Source: Suillus spraguei (lineage: Eukaryota > Basidiomycota > Agaricomycetes > Boletales > Suillaceae). From it: a stretch of DNA of 64,000 bases. Position 1 is the stretch's first letter, and the number at the start of each line of letters is the position of its first letter. A program made the position numbers and the translations under genes. Below the pieces are notes generated by a model. The model made no database searches. It was not told the origin of the DNA and saw only the letters and a program-made list of their open reading frames with translations. Shown one piece after another: positions 1 to 11,263 of this stretch. The stretch is from NCBI GenBank assembly GCA_016800925.1, contig JABCPU010000059.1, positions 175,247 through 239,246 on the forward strand, given 5' to 3'.

Positions 1-745
1 CTCAGGTCACGCACCAATGTGCAACGTGGTGTTTGTGCATAAACAACAAGCCCTATTGTGAAGTGTTGAGATGACATATGAATTCAGTGTAGTTTGGCAT
101 ACCTCAAAAAGTTGTCTGAGTAATTCCACCACCTCACCGAAGGTATCAAATGGAAGTTTGGTGAAATCGAGCAGTAGTGGCATCACAATAATTTGTGTGT
201 CATCTTCGTTGGGAACTGAAAGCACGTCGAGAAACGGAACGCAATGGTTCTTCAAATCAGACGCAAGCTCAACCTTCATGAAATATCGCCCAATCTCTGC
301 CTCATGTGGGTGCTCTGACTTCTTGATCACTTTGAGAGAAACATACAAGCCGTCAGACAAGCGGGTTGCATCCATGATTCGACCGAACTGTGGAACTGTC
401 AGTTGGTCAAAAGCGCAGTCAGCTCTGTCACCTCACACGCATGACCTGTCCATCTTCACAAACCAAAGGATCGCGTTTGGAAACCTCCCAAGATGGGACC
501 CAATCCGGAGCATACCGCGGCCGAAGTAAGTACCCTTGACTTTTCAACCATTGGTACTGTTGGCACCACCAAGTTTCCTTCGAAGACAAAGCTCCAGGAC
601 TGCGTTTGAGCTCTGTTCCAAAAGCTGCGAGTTCCTTTTGGGCTCGGAGAGCCTTCAGTCTCTCATGTTCCGCAGCTTCCTCGGCCTCTATGTTGGTCCT
701 GGTCTTTGCGTTTTTGCTCCTTGGGTTGAACACAGTCTTGATCAT
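1..745 (-). CDS. Kinase-like protein, partial at window edge
   Basis: This is an agaricomycete protein-kinase-like gene that runs off the left edge. The start at 745 gives a charged N-terminus, followed by a WW.QxxWLxSxGYxLRPRY segment and then PDWVPSW, which in this family precedes the kinase fold. After an intron at about 378-427 (GTGAGG...CACAG) the frame reads FGRIMDATRLSDG, then VSLKVIKKS with the ATP-site lysine, then HEAEIGRYF with the C-helix glutamate. A second intron at about 56-106 joins LFE to GLLFMHKHHVAH. The next codons read W-C-V-T and then a stop, where kinases have HRD. Either a further intron begins at GTGCGT or the catalytic loop is lost. The substrate is unknown, and family membership is inferred from the conserved N-lobe pattern only. 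Confidence 0.7.
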
Positions 746-1117
746 AAGGAAAGGCTGGCTGAAAAGGTGACAACCAAATGTTCGCAGAAAGAATAACTGA
801 CTGTAAACATTGACTATCACATAAACATTTGTACACATGGACCCACACGACAAAATAACATGTACGTATCGGTGTTACTTCCTTGACAAAGTTCCATTGA
901 CAATAAGTATACGTTAACGTTACTGATTACTCTTGTTGCTTTGAGACCCCCGGAACTATTATCGTGTTAAATCATTACTTCGAGTCACAACCGAATACTT
1001 GTTCCACTCAATCCTGAATATTCCCAATCTTTAATATCGTGGATATATTATATATACACACTACACACATATATATAGTACAATGCTACCTCCTGGCCCG
1101 ATAACTAGCAAACTACT

Positions 1118-2172
1118 ATGCCTTCCCAGCAAGAACGTCAGACACTCGTTATACCTGTCAACCTCGGCTCTCCCGCACGATATGATCGATCTATCTTTCC
1201 ATTGATGAAAGTCAAAGGCAAAAGCCCCTCTCTTCAAGAAGTAGATTTCGTCCTCGAGGCAACACTGGACGAGATCTTCAGGATGCGCGCTATGGCAGGG
1301 AATATAAATGAGCTCCAACAACTTATTCTTGATGCCAAGGACGAATATGATGCGTGTGTCTGTCTTTGTACATTCCAGTGCCCTTTTTACTGAATAGCAC
1401 CTAAGGTTGAACACAGAAAAAGAGAAATTGGAACAACGCCAGAAGTCCTTAAATCCGATCAAGTTAATCTCTACCTATCGGTCAATCCGCTTGCTCGCGG
1501 AAGCTGGAAGAGCTTTATGGCTCCAAACTAGGGTAAGTGCAGCAAGGCCTCAATTATTGTGACATATTTAATGCAGGTTCACAGTCCGCATCGGAGAGGA
1601 TGAGGCGTCAATTACTCTCTGTCCGTGACGCACAAGATATGGTGCCTGTCGATTGTTTGTTCAATTTCTGCTCGTGTGTGCTGTTGTGGAACTCATAGCT
1701 CGTGTAGATGATGATCTGCCGTCTGATGCTCGCATTACTGGGATCGCGTTGTCGACAGAAACGAATACACAGCTGGATAATACCACCGCTTCACATTTCA
1801 CTGAAATGGCCAGTTTCATCGCAACCCAATTGGATCAACTTCCTGATGGAAATCCCTTTGCGGATGTTTATGAAGCGGAAGATTGTAAGAACAACGTCGC
1901 GTATACTCAAACTCTCTCCTTGCTGATATATATGATCAGTGAGAACCAATATCACCCCAGAAGACAGTTCCACTCCAAATCTGTCGACGGATGGTACCGA
2001 TAACGAAGCCGGCCCATCCATTGAAACCCCAACCCTTGGCTCTCCGCCATCGAGGCAAGGATCTGGCAACAACTACTTTATTTTTCAAAATAGCTATGTT
2101 GCTTCGAGATCTACAATACAAACACCAACTCTGAACAGCGGGGGGTCTCATAACCAAGGGTCATGTTCGTAG
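1118..2172 (+). CDS. Hypothetical spliced gene with coiled-coil-like middle
   Basis: I do not recognise this protein. Five exons can be joined in one frame. Exon 1 starts at 1118 (MPSQQERQTLVIPV) and ends near 1351. An intron GTGTGT...CCTAAG leads to a charged stretch, LNTEKEKLEQRQKSL, that looks like a coiled coil. An intron GTAAGT...TTCACAG leads to SASERMRRQLLSV. A probable intron of about 70 nt joins this to an acidic exon (VDDDLPSDARITGI). The last intron, GTAAGA...GATCAG (about 1887-1938), leads to a Ser/Thr-rich tail ending at 2172. The exon-exon joins are consistent in frame, which argues for a real gene. The third intron is the least certain. Confidence 0.5.
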
Positions 2173-3050
2173 GATCTGCATTGTTGTGTCATGGAATTTA
2201 CTCACGATATAATATATATTTTCAGCTATTCACCGGTGATGAAACGATGATCTCCAAAATGACAGTCATTTTATAGTAACATGGTGCTATGACATTGGTC
2301 GTAGAAATTACCATCCCTTGGCGAGAATATGCTTATAAGTATACCCACGAAACGCGGAATATTCGTAATGATTTTGTGAATGTAAACAACGCTTAATGGG
2401 GAATTCCGAATGCTGGGAAGCTTGAAGAACAACACGGACAACACTATCGTGAACGCAGTGACATGTCCATGTCTTATATTTTTCAAATGCTCAATGAATT
2501 GATGTGCGCACGTCAACGGAAGAAGTAATTGTAAGATTTCGTGCTCAGCGGCCAATTTGTTATTTGTCCGCGCTGGACTGTACATAGGACATGTCGATAA
2601 ACAAAGATTAGTATGTAGCCTATGTTCTACTACCATGATGATCATTTACAGTTATTCTATATTTTTTGTCAGCTTCAATAGATGTTCGTGTTGATCACGA
2701 CTGCCGCAGTGGGTGTTTGAATATCGGGAGGATGTTCTTCAAACGTGCTGAAATGAAAGTCGTCGAACAGTACTTAAAAAAAAAAAGAGGTATTACAACA
2801 GACGCTCAAGCTCTGTGCACCTCCAGATGACTTTCAACCTCGAACACATGTGAATTCGAGGTGCCGTTACCGAACCGCATTGGTAACATCTAAGATATGT
2901 GCTTGTAATCGTGCGTAGAAGAAACTATTTAAAACTGAGAAGATGATTACAAGTTGACTAAGGGATCATAGGCTATGGTGACAACATATTCTAGAGCACA
3001 TCAACGTTGAGGCATGCAGTCAGTATCTGGTATGTGAGACATATGTGTTG
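2173..3050. other. Intergenic stretch without recognisable gene
   Basis: I see no gene with a recognisable family or convincing splice structure here. A 124-codon minus-strand frame at 2271-2645 has no recognisable motif. There is a short poly-A run near 2768-2777. Confidence 0.4.
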
Positions 3051-3059
3051 GATTATCAG

Positions 3060-4448
3060 GGGTCGAGGTACGAGCTCGACACTTATCGGGAATCTTCGGG
3101 ATCGATGGCGCATCAATGGCGCAATATTACTGGGCGTCGGCAGCATGGTTTTTCTCATCCCGCCTGGGTCTGGAGCTAGTCTCGTCCTCCCTCGGTCTCC
3201 ACCCGATTTTGTGCACCATAGGCCTGCACCCAGTCTCGTCCAGCCTGGGTCTGGAACCAGTGTCGTACTCCCTCAGTCTCGTGCTGCCTGATTTCGAGCC
3301 AATCTTGTCCTGCCTCGGTCTGAATCCAGTGTCGTCCTGCCTGGCATCAAGTCACTCTCGTCCTTCCTCAGTCTGCAGCCACTCTCGTCCTCTCTGAGTC
3401 TCTAGCCATTCTCGTCCTGCCTGGTTTTCCAGTCAGTCTCGTTGTCTCCGGGTCCGCAGCCAGTCTTGTCCTTCCTCAATCTGCAGCCAGTCTTGTCCTC
3501 CCTCTGTCTGCAGCCACTTTCGTGCTCTCTTGGTTTGCAGCCAGTCTCGTCCTTCCTCGGTCTGCAGCCAAGCACACCCATCCACCGTCCCCAGCCAAGA
3601 TTGTAAATCTGAAGTGCGATCTCCTCGAAGCCATAGCATACAGCTGATGACTGACAGTGACTCTAGTAGCTGAACAAGGAACGCTAATGAGTCTCTTAAC
3701 TTATGGGGGTCCTCAGGTTGCATAGGTTTGCTGTGCTTCTTCAGTTCTGACAATGCATCCAAGAGAGCCGTGCTTTTCGAAGATTTATCAACCGCAGAGA
3801 CGAACATGCGAGTATGGAGTGAGGGTCAGGTGATGCAATATCTCGTACTTGAGAGGCCGCAGTGCGATGGGTCGGAAACATGGTCACGAATGGAAGAGTG
3901 ATATAGGCTCACGAGGAGAGTGCTGTCTGTAGGGATATCCATGACAGACCGTAGCTGAAGTAGTGTCGTCTCGACATCACAGCCCTGACAAGGGCCAAGA
4001 AGTTTCGAAATTTGTGACAGCGGTGGAGGGTCTGCAAGTGCAGCGACAATGGACAGGTGCAGGTATGCCCGTTTTAGATCGGCACATGTGGAGAGGATAC
4101 AATCGTATAGCTTGTACACCTTCGTTCCTGCTAGCAACTCGCTCGTTAGCTCGAGCATCAGGTGTAACCGATCTCGGGGATCCTTGTGTCCGTCGTCGAC
4201 AATAAACTTTATCATTGTAGACGCCACGATGAAACGTCTGCCAGCTCGGCTCGCCAGCTTCGCAAGGTCACCCCCCGATGGCTGCGGGAAATCAGGATGG
4301 CGGTAACCTTGAATGAATGCTGCAAATATATACATATAGATGTCATTGTCGACATCGGCACCGTCTAGCGAGTTGATGGTAGCAACGCCCTCTCCAGAAG
4401 TTTTCACTGGTATCTCGCGCACCAGCGGGCGCACCTCTTCGTTCTAAA
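3060..4448 (-). pseudogene. NACHT/STAND (NLR-like) remnant with W-repeats
   Basis: This is the C-terminal part of an agaricomycete NACHT NTPase. Reading from 4434 down, the winged-helix region after the NACHT domain is clear: a YASTMIKFI-like segment, DPRDRL, KLYDCILSTC, PLSQISKLLG, LRSVMDIPTDS and YHSSIRDHVSDPS. It is followed by STALLDALSELKK and WLRGDRTSDLQ, and then by tandem repeats of the type GRDWLQTEE. The frame is unbroken except for an in-frame TGA at 3826-3828, where relatives have Ser, and further W-to-stop changes in the repeats below 3433. The acceptor TTTTAG at about 4444-4449 suggests a lost upstream exon. No Walker A motif is present nearby, so this is a 5'-truncated relic. 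Such proteins are thought to act in fungal non-self recognition. Confidence 0.75.
3160..3600. repeat. Imperfect ~27-30 bp tandem repeat (W-repeat coding DNA)
   Basis: About 14 imperfect copies of a unit built around TCTCGTCCT..CTCGGTCTGCAGCCAG lie here. On the minus strand the units read as R-x-WLQTxxG repeats, the C-terminal repeats of the NACHT remnant. Several units now carry TGA in place of TGG. Confidence 0.75.
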
Positions 4449-4449
4449 A

Positions 4450-5838
4450 GACTTTACAGATACATAGCTAGAGAGCGCTCGTTATAAACGCCAACTCAGA
4501 TAAGTTGTGCAAAATCTGATATAGATTTGTTGACCTACATAAACCAACAGCGGAACTACTTCTCAAAATTACATAATCAACCATGTCATTTGATTTGCCG
4601 AAAGAGTCTTGAATTATAATTACACATCCGACTCCTAGCCTGGTAGGGCTTGCTACTTATTACTTTTCCCCGTGATCTACTCTCATCTGCCCCTGCTCTG
4701 CCAAGTCACTCCCTCTTGCTCTCGTTCTCTCTCCATCCCGGACTATATTGCACGTCAGCAATTTCATAACGCCTGTGGTAATCCTCCCTAGTAACCCAAA
4801 TCTAACGGTGAGTAAAGAGCAGCAACATGTGCTCTGAGCATCTGGGGCATCTTGTGCAATAATCTACTTGGTGAGTATATTTGAATTGGCTCAAGGCATG
4901 CATCAGCGTTTGATGTAGGAACATATGATTTTCGGGACCATCGTAAGGTCAGTCAACAGACCTCCTGGCGGTAAAAACCATAACCAACACCGTAAAATAG
5001 GCGACCAACTTGTTGACATGATTCGTGAAGTGCATACGTGAATTGTAGCTCGTCTGGCTGTGTAGGTTTCGTACAGCGTGCTAGGGAGGGAGAGACTTGG
5101 AGATATTGACTGCGCCATCTTGAACCCCACGCTCTGGTGGTTCTTGGACCAACAATAATGGTTTTTTTATTTTTATTTTTCTCCCGTAGCTGTCGTGTGC
5201 GCGAGATCCATAAGCGGGTATCATTCAGAATACCACATTTCAAAGGTTCGAAGCCTATATCAAGAGTACGAGTCAGTATAGCGAAACGAAAGATTACGGG
5301 CCCCACTCATACTTACAACAAAAAGCTTATGAAGAGACAATGTTCAAGATACGGGGTATGACTTCAAAGGACCAACTCTAAAAAGTCAAGGCAGCTTATT
5401 AGCAGTGTTAATGCCCCGATGCAAGCATGAAGACTACAGCACAACCTAGTGATTTCGGTCTGTCCGGCATATCGTAAACATCACAGCTCGTTGAGTGGCT
5501 AGCACGTGCACTTGCTAAATCTCATATTTGATCAACGTTGCAGTTACCAAGAAGTTTAGACTGAGCTTGAGCGCTTGAGCTGTCGACGGGTGTCTCCTCT
5601 GCGTGGTAGATACAACCTTTACTCACAACACTCATGTGCACTGTTTCGCTGCATTAACCTATGCAGTCATTGTGGTCGTCAATTATCCGTGTGCCACACC
5701 ATAGCAGAGATATAGACACGAGAAAACTTGTTTATCCACACATCGTCGATCTAGCGGTCTAAAATATGAGAATATAAACGGACTGGTCCACCACACAGAG
5801 CGTTTCCCATTGATGCACAGGAAATGAATCCTCGATAA
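4450..5838. other. Intergenic, no supported gene
   Basis: Short open frames exist on both strands (for example 4953-5306 minus) but none shows a known motif or a consistent exon chain. This stretch lies between the NACHT remnant and the stop codon of the carrier gene. Confidence 0.4.
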
Positions 5839-7058
5839 TCATGAGTACAGCAGTCTACTGGCCATCTCAAATCCAAGGAACGTCGCCCCATTCGCAAATG
5901 GTGAACTGATAAGCCATGAGTCAGTGATACATTTCTGAGAAATGTGATACGCACCGAATCAAAGTAGGCCCAAACCACGTGTAAATGCGCTAATTCCCTC
6001 GGTTCTCCAAACTTTCCGCACACAATCCCGTGCCGAAGTATACTTTTGCCCAGTTGAAGGGGTAAATCCATCAGTCTGCATTCTAGATTTGATCATGTCT
6101 ATAGGGTATATCACTCCCCAAAGCTGTGGCGAAATTAGCTCGATATGCGCGCGAACATGCATTGGGCAGAGGGGATGGAACTTACTGCGTATCCAGCTGT
6201 CGCACCATACAGAACGGAGTTCATAGGATTAATCTGGTCTCGTCGTATGCCCTTCTGGGTCATTTCACGTTGTACGAGTTTTTCGTATGCCAAGAAGTAG
6301 ACGCCATAGCCTGTCGCTTCACGTAGAAAGGTGACAGCCTGTCCTTTAAATAGTCCAGCAATGCCATATTGTGAGACAATCTGTTTCATTGCGTTAAATG
6401 GGCCTTTGTATATTGGGTTCGTATTTGACTGCGTCTGCAGACCTAAAGAATAGGTCAAAGGCCAGATACAAGTGATGCACATAACACAGGGGACTCACGA
6501 ATGCGAATGTGCTCCACTGGACCAGAAACCACACCATTAGCGAGCCCTGCCGCTACTCCAGCAATGACCAGTTGCCCTCCACCAAGCATCTTTCCTTCTT
6601 CTCCTCCTTCTCCTCTAGCTAGATTCTGTGCTGTGAATATCCGTTTTGCATACTCGAGTACTCCAAATTGTATTGATACGCAGACACCAATTCCCAGCAA
6701 TGGTGTTAAAGTGCCCTGACAGAATGTGAGAGGGGATAACACAGAATGATAAGACCATTACCTTATAGAATGCCAGAGGACCCTCATTTTTCAAGATACC
6801 GCCCGCGCAATGCAGCATGCCACTGTAAGTACCCTTTGCCGAAGTTTGCATGCGCTGAGGGAGAGTCATGATGGGTACGCAAGTATCCTTGCTCGGATTT
6901 TATAGTCACTCTCACCACTTTCACAATGTCGAAGGGTTGTCCGACAAGGACCTAACACGCAAGTTTTGAGTCAACACGTAGCATTGAGCCTATTTGAGAC
7001 ACACCTGAGCTATTCCTCCAGCCGTTCCAGCCGCAAGGTCCTTGATCGCGTTCGACAT
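5839..7058 (-). CDS. Mitochondrial carrier protein, YMC1/CRC1 type
   Basis: This is an inner-mitochondrial-membrane solute carrier. The ATG at 7058 starts MSNAIKDLAAGTAGGIAQ, and the spliced frame ends FEMASRLLYS with a stop at 5839-5841. All three carrier signatures are present: PFDIVK, PVEHIR and PIDMIK, one per tandem repeat of about 100 residues. Introns fall after GIAQ, after IVKV, after AFYK, after HIRI(R), after AGYA and after TLIR; all are GT-AG and keep frame. The GPVEHIRIRLQ motif and the opening AGTAGGIAQVLVGQPFD are characteristic of the YMC1/YMC2/CRC1 branch (organic acid or acylcarnitine-type carriers); the substrate cannot be told from sequence alone. It is transcribed divergently from the zinc-finger gene to its right. 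Confidence 0.9.
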
Positions 7059-7635
7059 TTGCGACTGGCTGGTCCTGAGGGAAAATTAACCTAAAGTGCG
7101 ACTTTGAAACGTTGGAAGTTGAGATAAACCAGCTGGCAATTATACAAATCGCGGAGTTTCACGTACTTGCCGAGTCACTTATGCGGACGTAATAGACTAA
7201 CAAGCTCGTTGCCACGAATGTGATATGATATCGGTAGCCGCCAGTCCTCGACTCGCATGTTAATGTTCTAGACCTTATCTCGGCTTAATCATTTTGTGTT
7301 TCACAGAAATCGGCTAAAATCGGTGAGCACCGTGTCCTACGGTATACAGATAACGGACAAAGAGGACTCGGACGCAACTCGGACGCGTAGTGGAATAAGA
7401 TATGGTAGCATTTTCCCACAACTGATTTTTTACAAACTTTCGACTCCGTGAGAGTCGAGACAGAAGCTCAGCACAACATCTAAGCTTAAGTGTAATACTT
7501 GGTTTCACAAGACAGGCAGTTGGCTACCTCGGTATGATGAATTGAAGTCTTGTATATAGATACCGGTCCGTACTCAAAATCATAATCAAGACCATGTAAC
7601 TTATGATCTTCCACCAAGCATTTCATCTCAGTACC
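7059..7635. promoter_or_regulatory. Divergent intergenic region between carrier and zinc-finger gene
   Basis: About 0.58 kb separates the two divergent start codons and should hold both promoters. I found no clear TATA box or operator and cannot assign specific sites. Confidence 0.4.
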
Positions 7636-9651
7636 ATGACTGAACCTACATCCAATGAAATTGACGCGACAGCGAACTCGACCACCAACCATATCGGAGA
7701 TGAAGAGGTAGATGAATGGATTGAAGAGGACGAAAATTATGATGACGATGACTATGATGACGGAGAGGAAGAAGCGGAGGAAATTGCGCGTCGGCTGAAG
7801 GAACAACTATGGGCGGATATTAGTAAAGCGCAGGCAGACCGCGTAAATATCACTACGACGGCATCAACTTCCGCTGCACCACTATACGATGGTGTTCCTC
7901 CTGCGGTTCCTTCACCAGTCCCGATCACACAACCGCCTCCCCAATCATCCACGTCATCCAAGAAGGAAGAGGCCGCCTTGAAAACAATGGGGAACGTGCT
8001 GAACATTGCGGGAAAGGATCCTCTGGTTCACTCAACTCTAGCGTCTGCAGTGGTTCCTGGTGCAGGCAACAGCGTTCTGGAAATACTTAATCAAACGGTT
8101 GCCGCTGGGACAATTTCCAAAGATCTTGCAAAATCACTCAGCATGACCCTCGTATCTTTGGCTAGATCTGACGCTCTTTTTGCCGCAATGCGTCATTCTA
8201 ATGCGCCCGCGCTACAACTGGATAAAGGCAAGAGGAAACGTGACGAGACCGAAGAAGAACAACTGAGGAACGAGCCACGAGCCTTCAAACGGCCAACTTT
8301 TGCACATGGTCATTTACAAAGCCAGATAACAGACGCAGTTCGTGCGGTTTCAGAAACTCTAGCTTCCCATCCACCTTCCAACGGCCCGCCAGATCCGTCA
8401 ATTATATCCTCAATACAGTTACAATTACACCAAATATTTCTTTTTGCGGTCACTTCTTCTGCGAGAGGGGGACCTGAAACACATGCCTTACAGGAGGTCA
8501 GTGGACTCATTCAGGTAGTTGGAGTCCTGAGTGGCAGTCCCATTGGCCCCCCCGCTGTCCCACCGAACCCCCATATTCAACCCCCTGACGTATCGATGTA
8601 TCCTCCCCGCCCATGGATACCGCCGGGAACTGGCCCTCAGCCTGTCCCTTTCAGCGACATTGGCACCGCAGTATATCCCTGCCTAGTACCAGGTTGCCGC
8701 AAAATTTTCGCGCGATTATTTAACCTACGAGCGCACCAACAAGTGCATGCAGTGCACAGGCCATATCGTTGCGCTGCATGTCCTGCCTCTTTTGCCCGAA
8801 ATCACGATCTGAAACGACATGCCAAATTACACGACAAGACGGGGTATCAGTGCGCTGGCTGCTACAAACTGTTCTCGCGTCGTGATGCAATAAAGAGGCA
8901 CAAAAATAGCAGCGCAACTCGTGGAGGCAAGGGGGAGGCATGTGTCAACGCCGCAATCAAAGAAGTCGAACTGGACAAGGAAGGTGGAGATGATGCATTG
9001 CGGGAAGGTCGACGAACGCGGATGTGGGCTGATATTGCAACGCATTCTGTGGCGTCCACAGCAAGTTACGGAACGTTTGGTGATGATTGGGGTCCAGAGG
9101 AAGGGGAAATGGATGGCAACATCATTGGTCATGCACAAGAGGCTGTGCTTAGTCTCCACAAGACGTTGCAAGCACATGTGTCCAGCGCGCTGGGAACAAC
9201 AGCGGATCATAATATTCCGCCCGTGCAGGTTGATCCGGCTGCAGGTCAGGCGACCTTGGCTAGCGTCATCGCCAGGGCCCAGCTGCAAAATATGCCGTCT
9301 TCGCAAGATAATAATTCAGGGGTGAGCGCTGCCAATCCTAGCACAGCCGAACCGCAGCTATTACCTCTGGACGACGGATCTTACCCTCCGAGTAATGATT
9401 ATCCTGCTCCAACCGCGGATAGTGCAGCTGTCTCTGCACCGCCGCTGTCACTGTATGGTCTTTCAGAGGAACAAGCACGACTTTTGGAGCAGGCAATTGC
9501 TAATGCTGCATCTGCAGCTCAAGCACAGGCAGAGGCAGAGGCTGCGTTGGAAGAACAGGAAGAGGACTATGAGGACTACGACGAGCTGGACGATGGTGAC
9601 AATGACATGGAGACTGTTGGAACTGAAGTCACTTCGACGTTGGCACCATAA
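7636..9651 (+). CDS. C2H2 zinc-finger transcription factor
   Basis: This is an intronless frame of about 670 residues (an in-frame ATG at 7603 would add 11). The N-terminus is strongly acidic (EEVDEWIEEDENYDDDD). The middle is Ser/Pro-rich. At about residues 345-435 lie three zinc fingers: C-x4-C-x12-H-x3-H (CLVPGCRKIF...), C-x2-C-x12-H-x3-H (CAACPASFARNHDLKRH) and a third, C-x2-C-x12-H followed by a late Cys (CAGCYKLFSRRDAIKRHKNS). The finger spacing and the ARNHDLKRH and SRRDAIKRHKNS motifs match a basidiomycete family of nuclear DNA-binding regulators. The C-terminus has an Ala/Gln-Ala-Glu helix and a second acidic stretch (EEQEEDYEDYDE), plausible activation regions. The target genes are unknown. 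Confidence 0.88.
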   Translation: MTEPTSNEIDATANSTTNHIGDEEVDEWIEEDENYDDDDYDDGEEEAEEIARRLKEQLWADISKAQADRVNITTTASTSAAPLYDGVPPAVPSPVPITQPPPQSSTSSKKEEAALKTMGNVLNIAGKDPLVHSTLASAVVPGAGNSVLEILNQTVAAGTISKDLAKSLSMTLVSLARSDALFAAMRHSNAPALQLDKGKRKRDETEEEQLRNEPRAFKRPTFAHGHLQSQITDAVRAVSETLASHPPSNGPPDPSIISSIQLQLHQIFLFAVTSSARGGPETHALQEVSGLIQVVGVLSGSPIGPPAVPPNPHIQPPDVSMYPPRPWIPPGTGPQPVPFSDIGTAVYPCLVPGCRKIFARLFNLRAHQQVHAVHRPYRCAACPASFARNHDLKRHAKLHDKTGYQCAGCYKLFSRRDAIKRHKNSSATRGGKGEACVNAAIKEVELDKEGGDDALREGRRTRMWADIATHSVASTASYGTFGDDWGPEEGEMDGNIIGHAQEAVLSLHKTLQAHVSSALGTTADHNIPPVQVDPAAGQATLASVIARAQLQNMPSSQDNNSGVSAANPSTAEPQLLPLDDGSYPPSNDYPAPTADSAAVSAPPLSLYGLSEEQARLLEQAIANAASAAQAQAEAEAALEEQEEDYEDYDELDDGDNDMETVGTEVTSTLAP

Positions 9652-9915
9652 TCTTGTTTGTGTATTGCGAATATGCCAGGTACATATCAATGGGTACTAT
9701 AGCTTTCTGCAACCTCCCAAACATGTCCAGTAGCCTTGAACCCATCTGTGATGCGTCTATCTAATCGTACAATTGTCGATATCGTCCAAAGTAATGAATA
9801 TGTGTACACAGAATGCGAAGAACCTGAATAGCAATGACATGGTGGTAAAGTGAGTAATGAACTGAATTCACGGAGGTGGTCGCTTACTACTGGTCATGCC
9901 ATCAAGATATGGACC

Positions 9916-10116
9916 CTACATCTTTCCCCGCGGTTTATTAGGTGATCTGGGTACTGAGTAGAGTTCTTTGCGTTTTGCCTCTGCTTGCCGCCAAAATTCT
10001 TGAGTTTGTGGAGACTCGCGTCGCCATGCCTCGGCAATGACTTGAGCGGGGGATAAGTTTGCGCGATATATTGGCCCTGTATTCCCATCTTGTTTTGGGC
10101 GGGGGTCGGACGTCAT
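9916..10116 (-). pseudogene. HMG-box-like fragment
   Basis: A 66-codon frame contains LSPAQVIAEAWRRESPQ followed by EFWRQAEAKRKELY. The spacing of W, E-x-P and the A-E-x-K-K/R stretch resembles helices 2 and 3 of fungal HMG boxes. An acceptor-like TTCTAG sits just upstream at about 10124, but I could not find an exon carrying the first HMG helix. It may be the last exon of a gene I cannot assemble or a relic. The match is by eye and weak. Confidence 0.3.
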
Positions 10117-10511
10117 CGCATTCTAGAATTCAGAAAACATACGAGTTCAGGAAACCGAAATACAAGAGAAACCGATGTAGCAAAATTGGCGTACGGCAGC
10201 TCAAGGTTCAAACAAGTGGGACATGGACAGGGACCGGTGATTGGACTTTTATACAAGGTTTGGTTAGTGGACTAAATCTTATTTCTTCCCGTCTGCGGGA
10301 GCGAGTCGAATCTCGAGGCAGACGAGGGTAAACTCTTCATTTGTTGTTCTCCGTATATGGAAGGATCAAAGCGGGCGGATAGACTACCGGACGGTATATC
10401 TAGGCCTTCTGCGATGAGCGCAAGACTTCGCGTAGTAGCCAAAAATGGGTAGTGAATAAACGAATTGCCGTAAAAGGAAGTTTCAAGGCGGACGGCGCAC
10501 GTAACTTTCAT

Positions 10512-11263
10512 GGATTGAGCGCTGCGTTAAAACGCCTCGCATCAAGACATGTACACCCACAGGACGACAGGATGATTTCGCCTCATGTTTCAATGTGAGT
10601 CTTTTAATGAGATTGGAGGAAAGAGACCCACGAGTGTGGTAAAACGCGGTATAGAGCCTGGGTGACTCAAGTCAGGGACATGAGTCATTGCTCAGCCAAC
10701 AAGGCACTGCTGATTGGAGTACCAGTCACCAAGCTTCAACATAGGCACGGGAAGCACGGAGAAGAAGCACTATACTTCGAAATCACCTCAATTCTGGTGG
10801 TAAGAAGTGACTCACATATGCATTGTAACCCAAGTATGGGAAGATCAATGTACATTGTACGACCATATGCGTGATCTGTACATTATGGCCAGTAGGCACA
10901 ATGGACTTGTCCACACGCTCGTAGAGTTGCGAAAGCCCGAATAGAACCGTACAAGTAAGGTTCCCATTATAATGGGCGGCCACTAGTTCCGAGGAATGAA
11001 GGTGATGCTAATGCGGGGTAAATTGATGCTTGAGACCACAAAGTATTATAATTTTTTATGCGCTGTCATTTGGTCCGAGTTGTGGCACTTTCAAAGTGTG
11101 AGCATGCGCAGACAGTCAAGTTACTAATACTCGAATCACCCTGTGATTCACATGATGGCACAGACCACACGCTTGCGGCTTGCCGCCCGTCCGCACAACG
11201 TACTTCAAGTCGTACACTTTTTAATCAATCATAGCCTTCCGAGTTCTAGTGCGTACCATCAAG
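10512..11263. other. Intergenic, no supported gene
   Basis: No motif-bearing frame was found on either strand. The right end should contain the promoter of the NADH pyrophosphatase gene; no TATA box is evident. Confidence 0.35.

Noticed and set aside
2271..2645. 124-codon minus-strand ORF
   Set aside because: It has no motif, neighbouring exon or splice signal; it is probably a chance frame.
8720..9306. Minus-strand and alternative-frame ORFs within the zinc-finger gene
   Set aside because: These are shadows of a clear 670-codon coding frame with zinc fingers.
10285..10330. tRNA (sequence with GAGTCGAATCTCG)
   Set aside because: It has only a short hairpin with 7-bp arms; the length is far too short for a cloverleaf and no A box is present.
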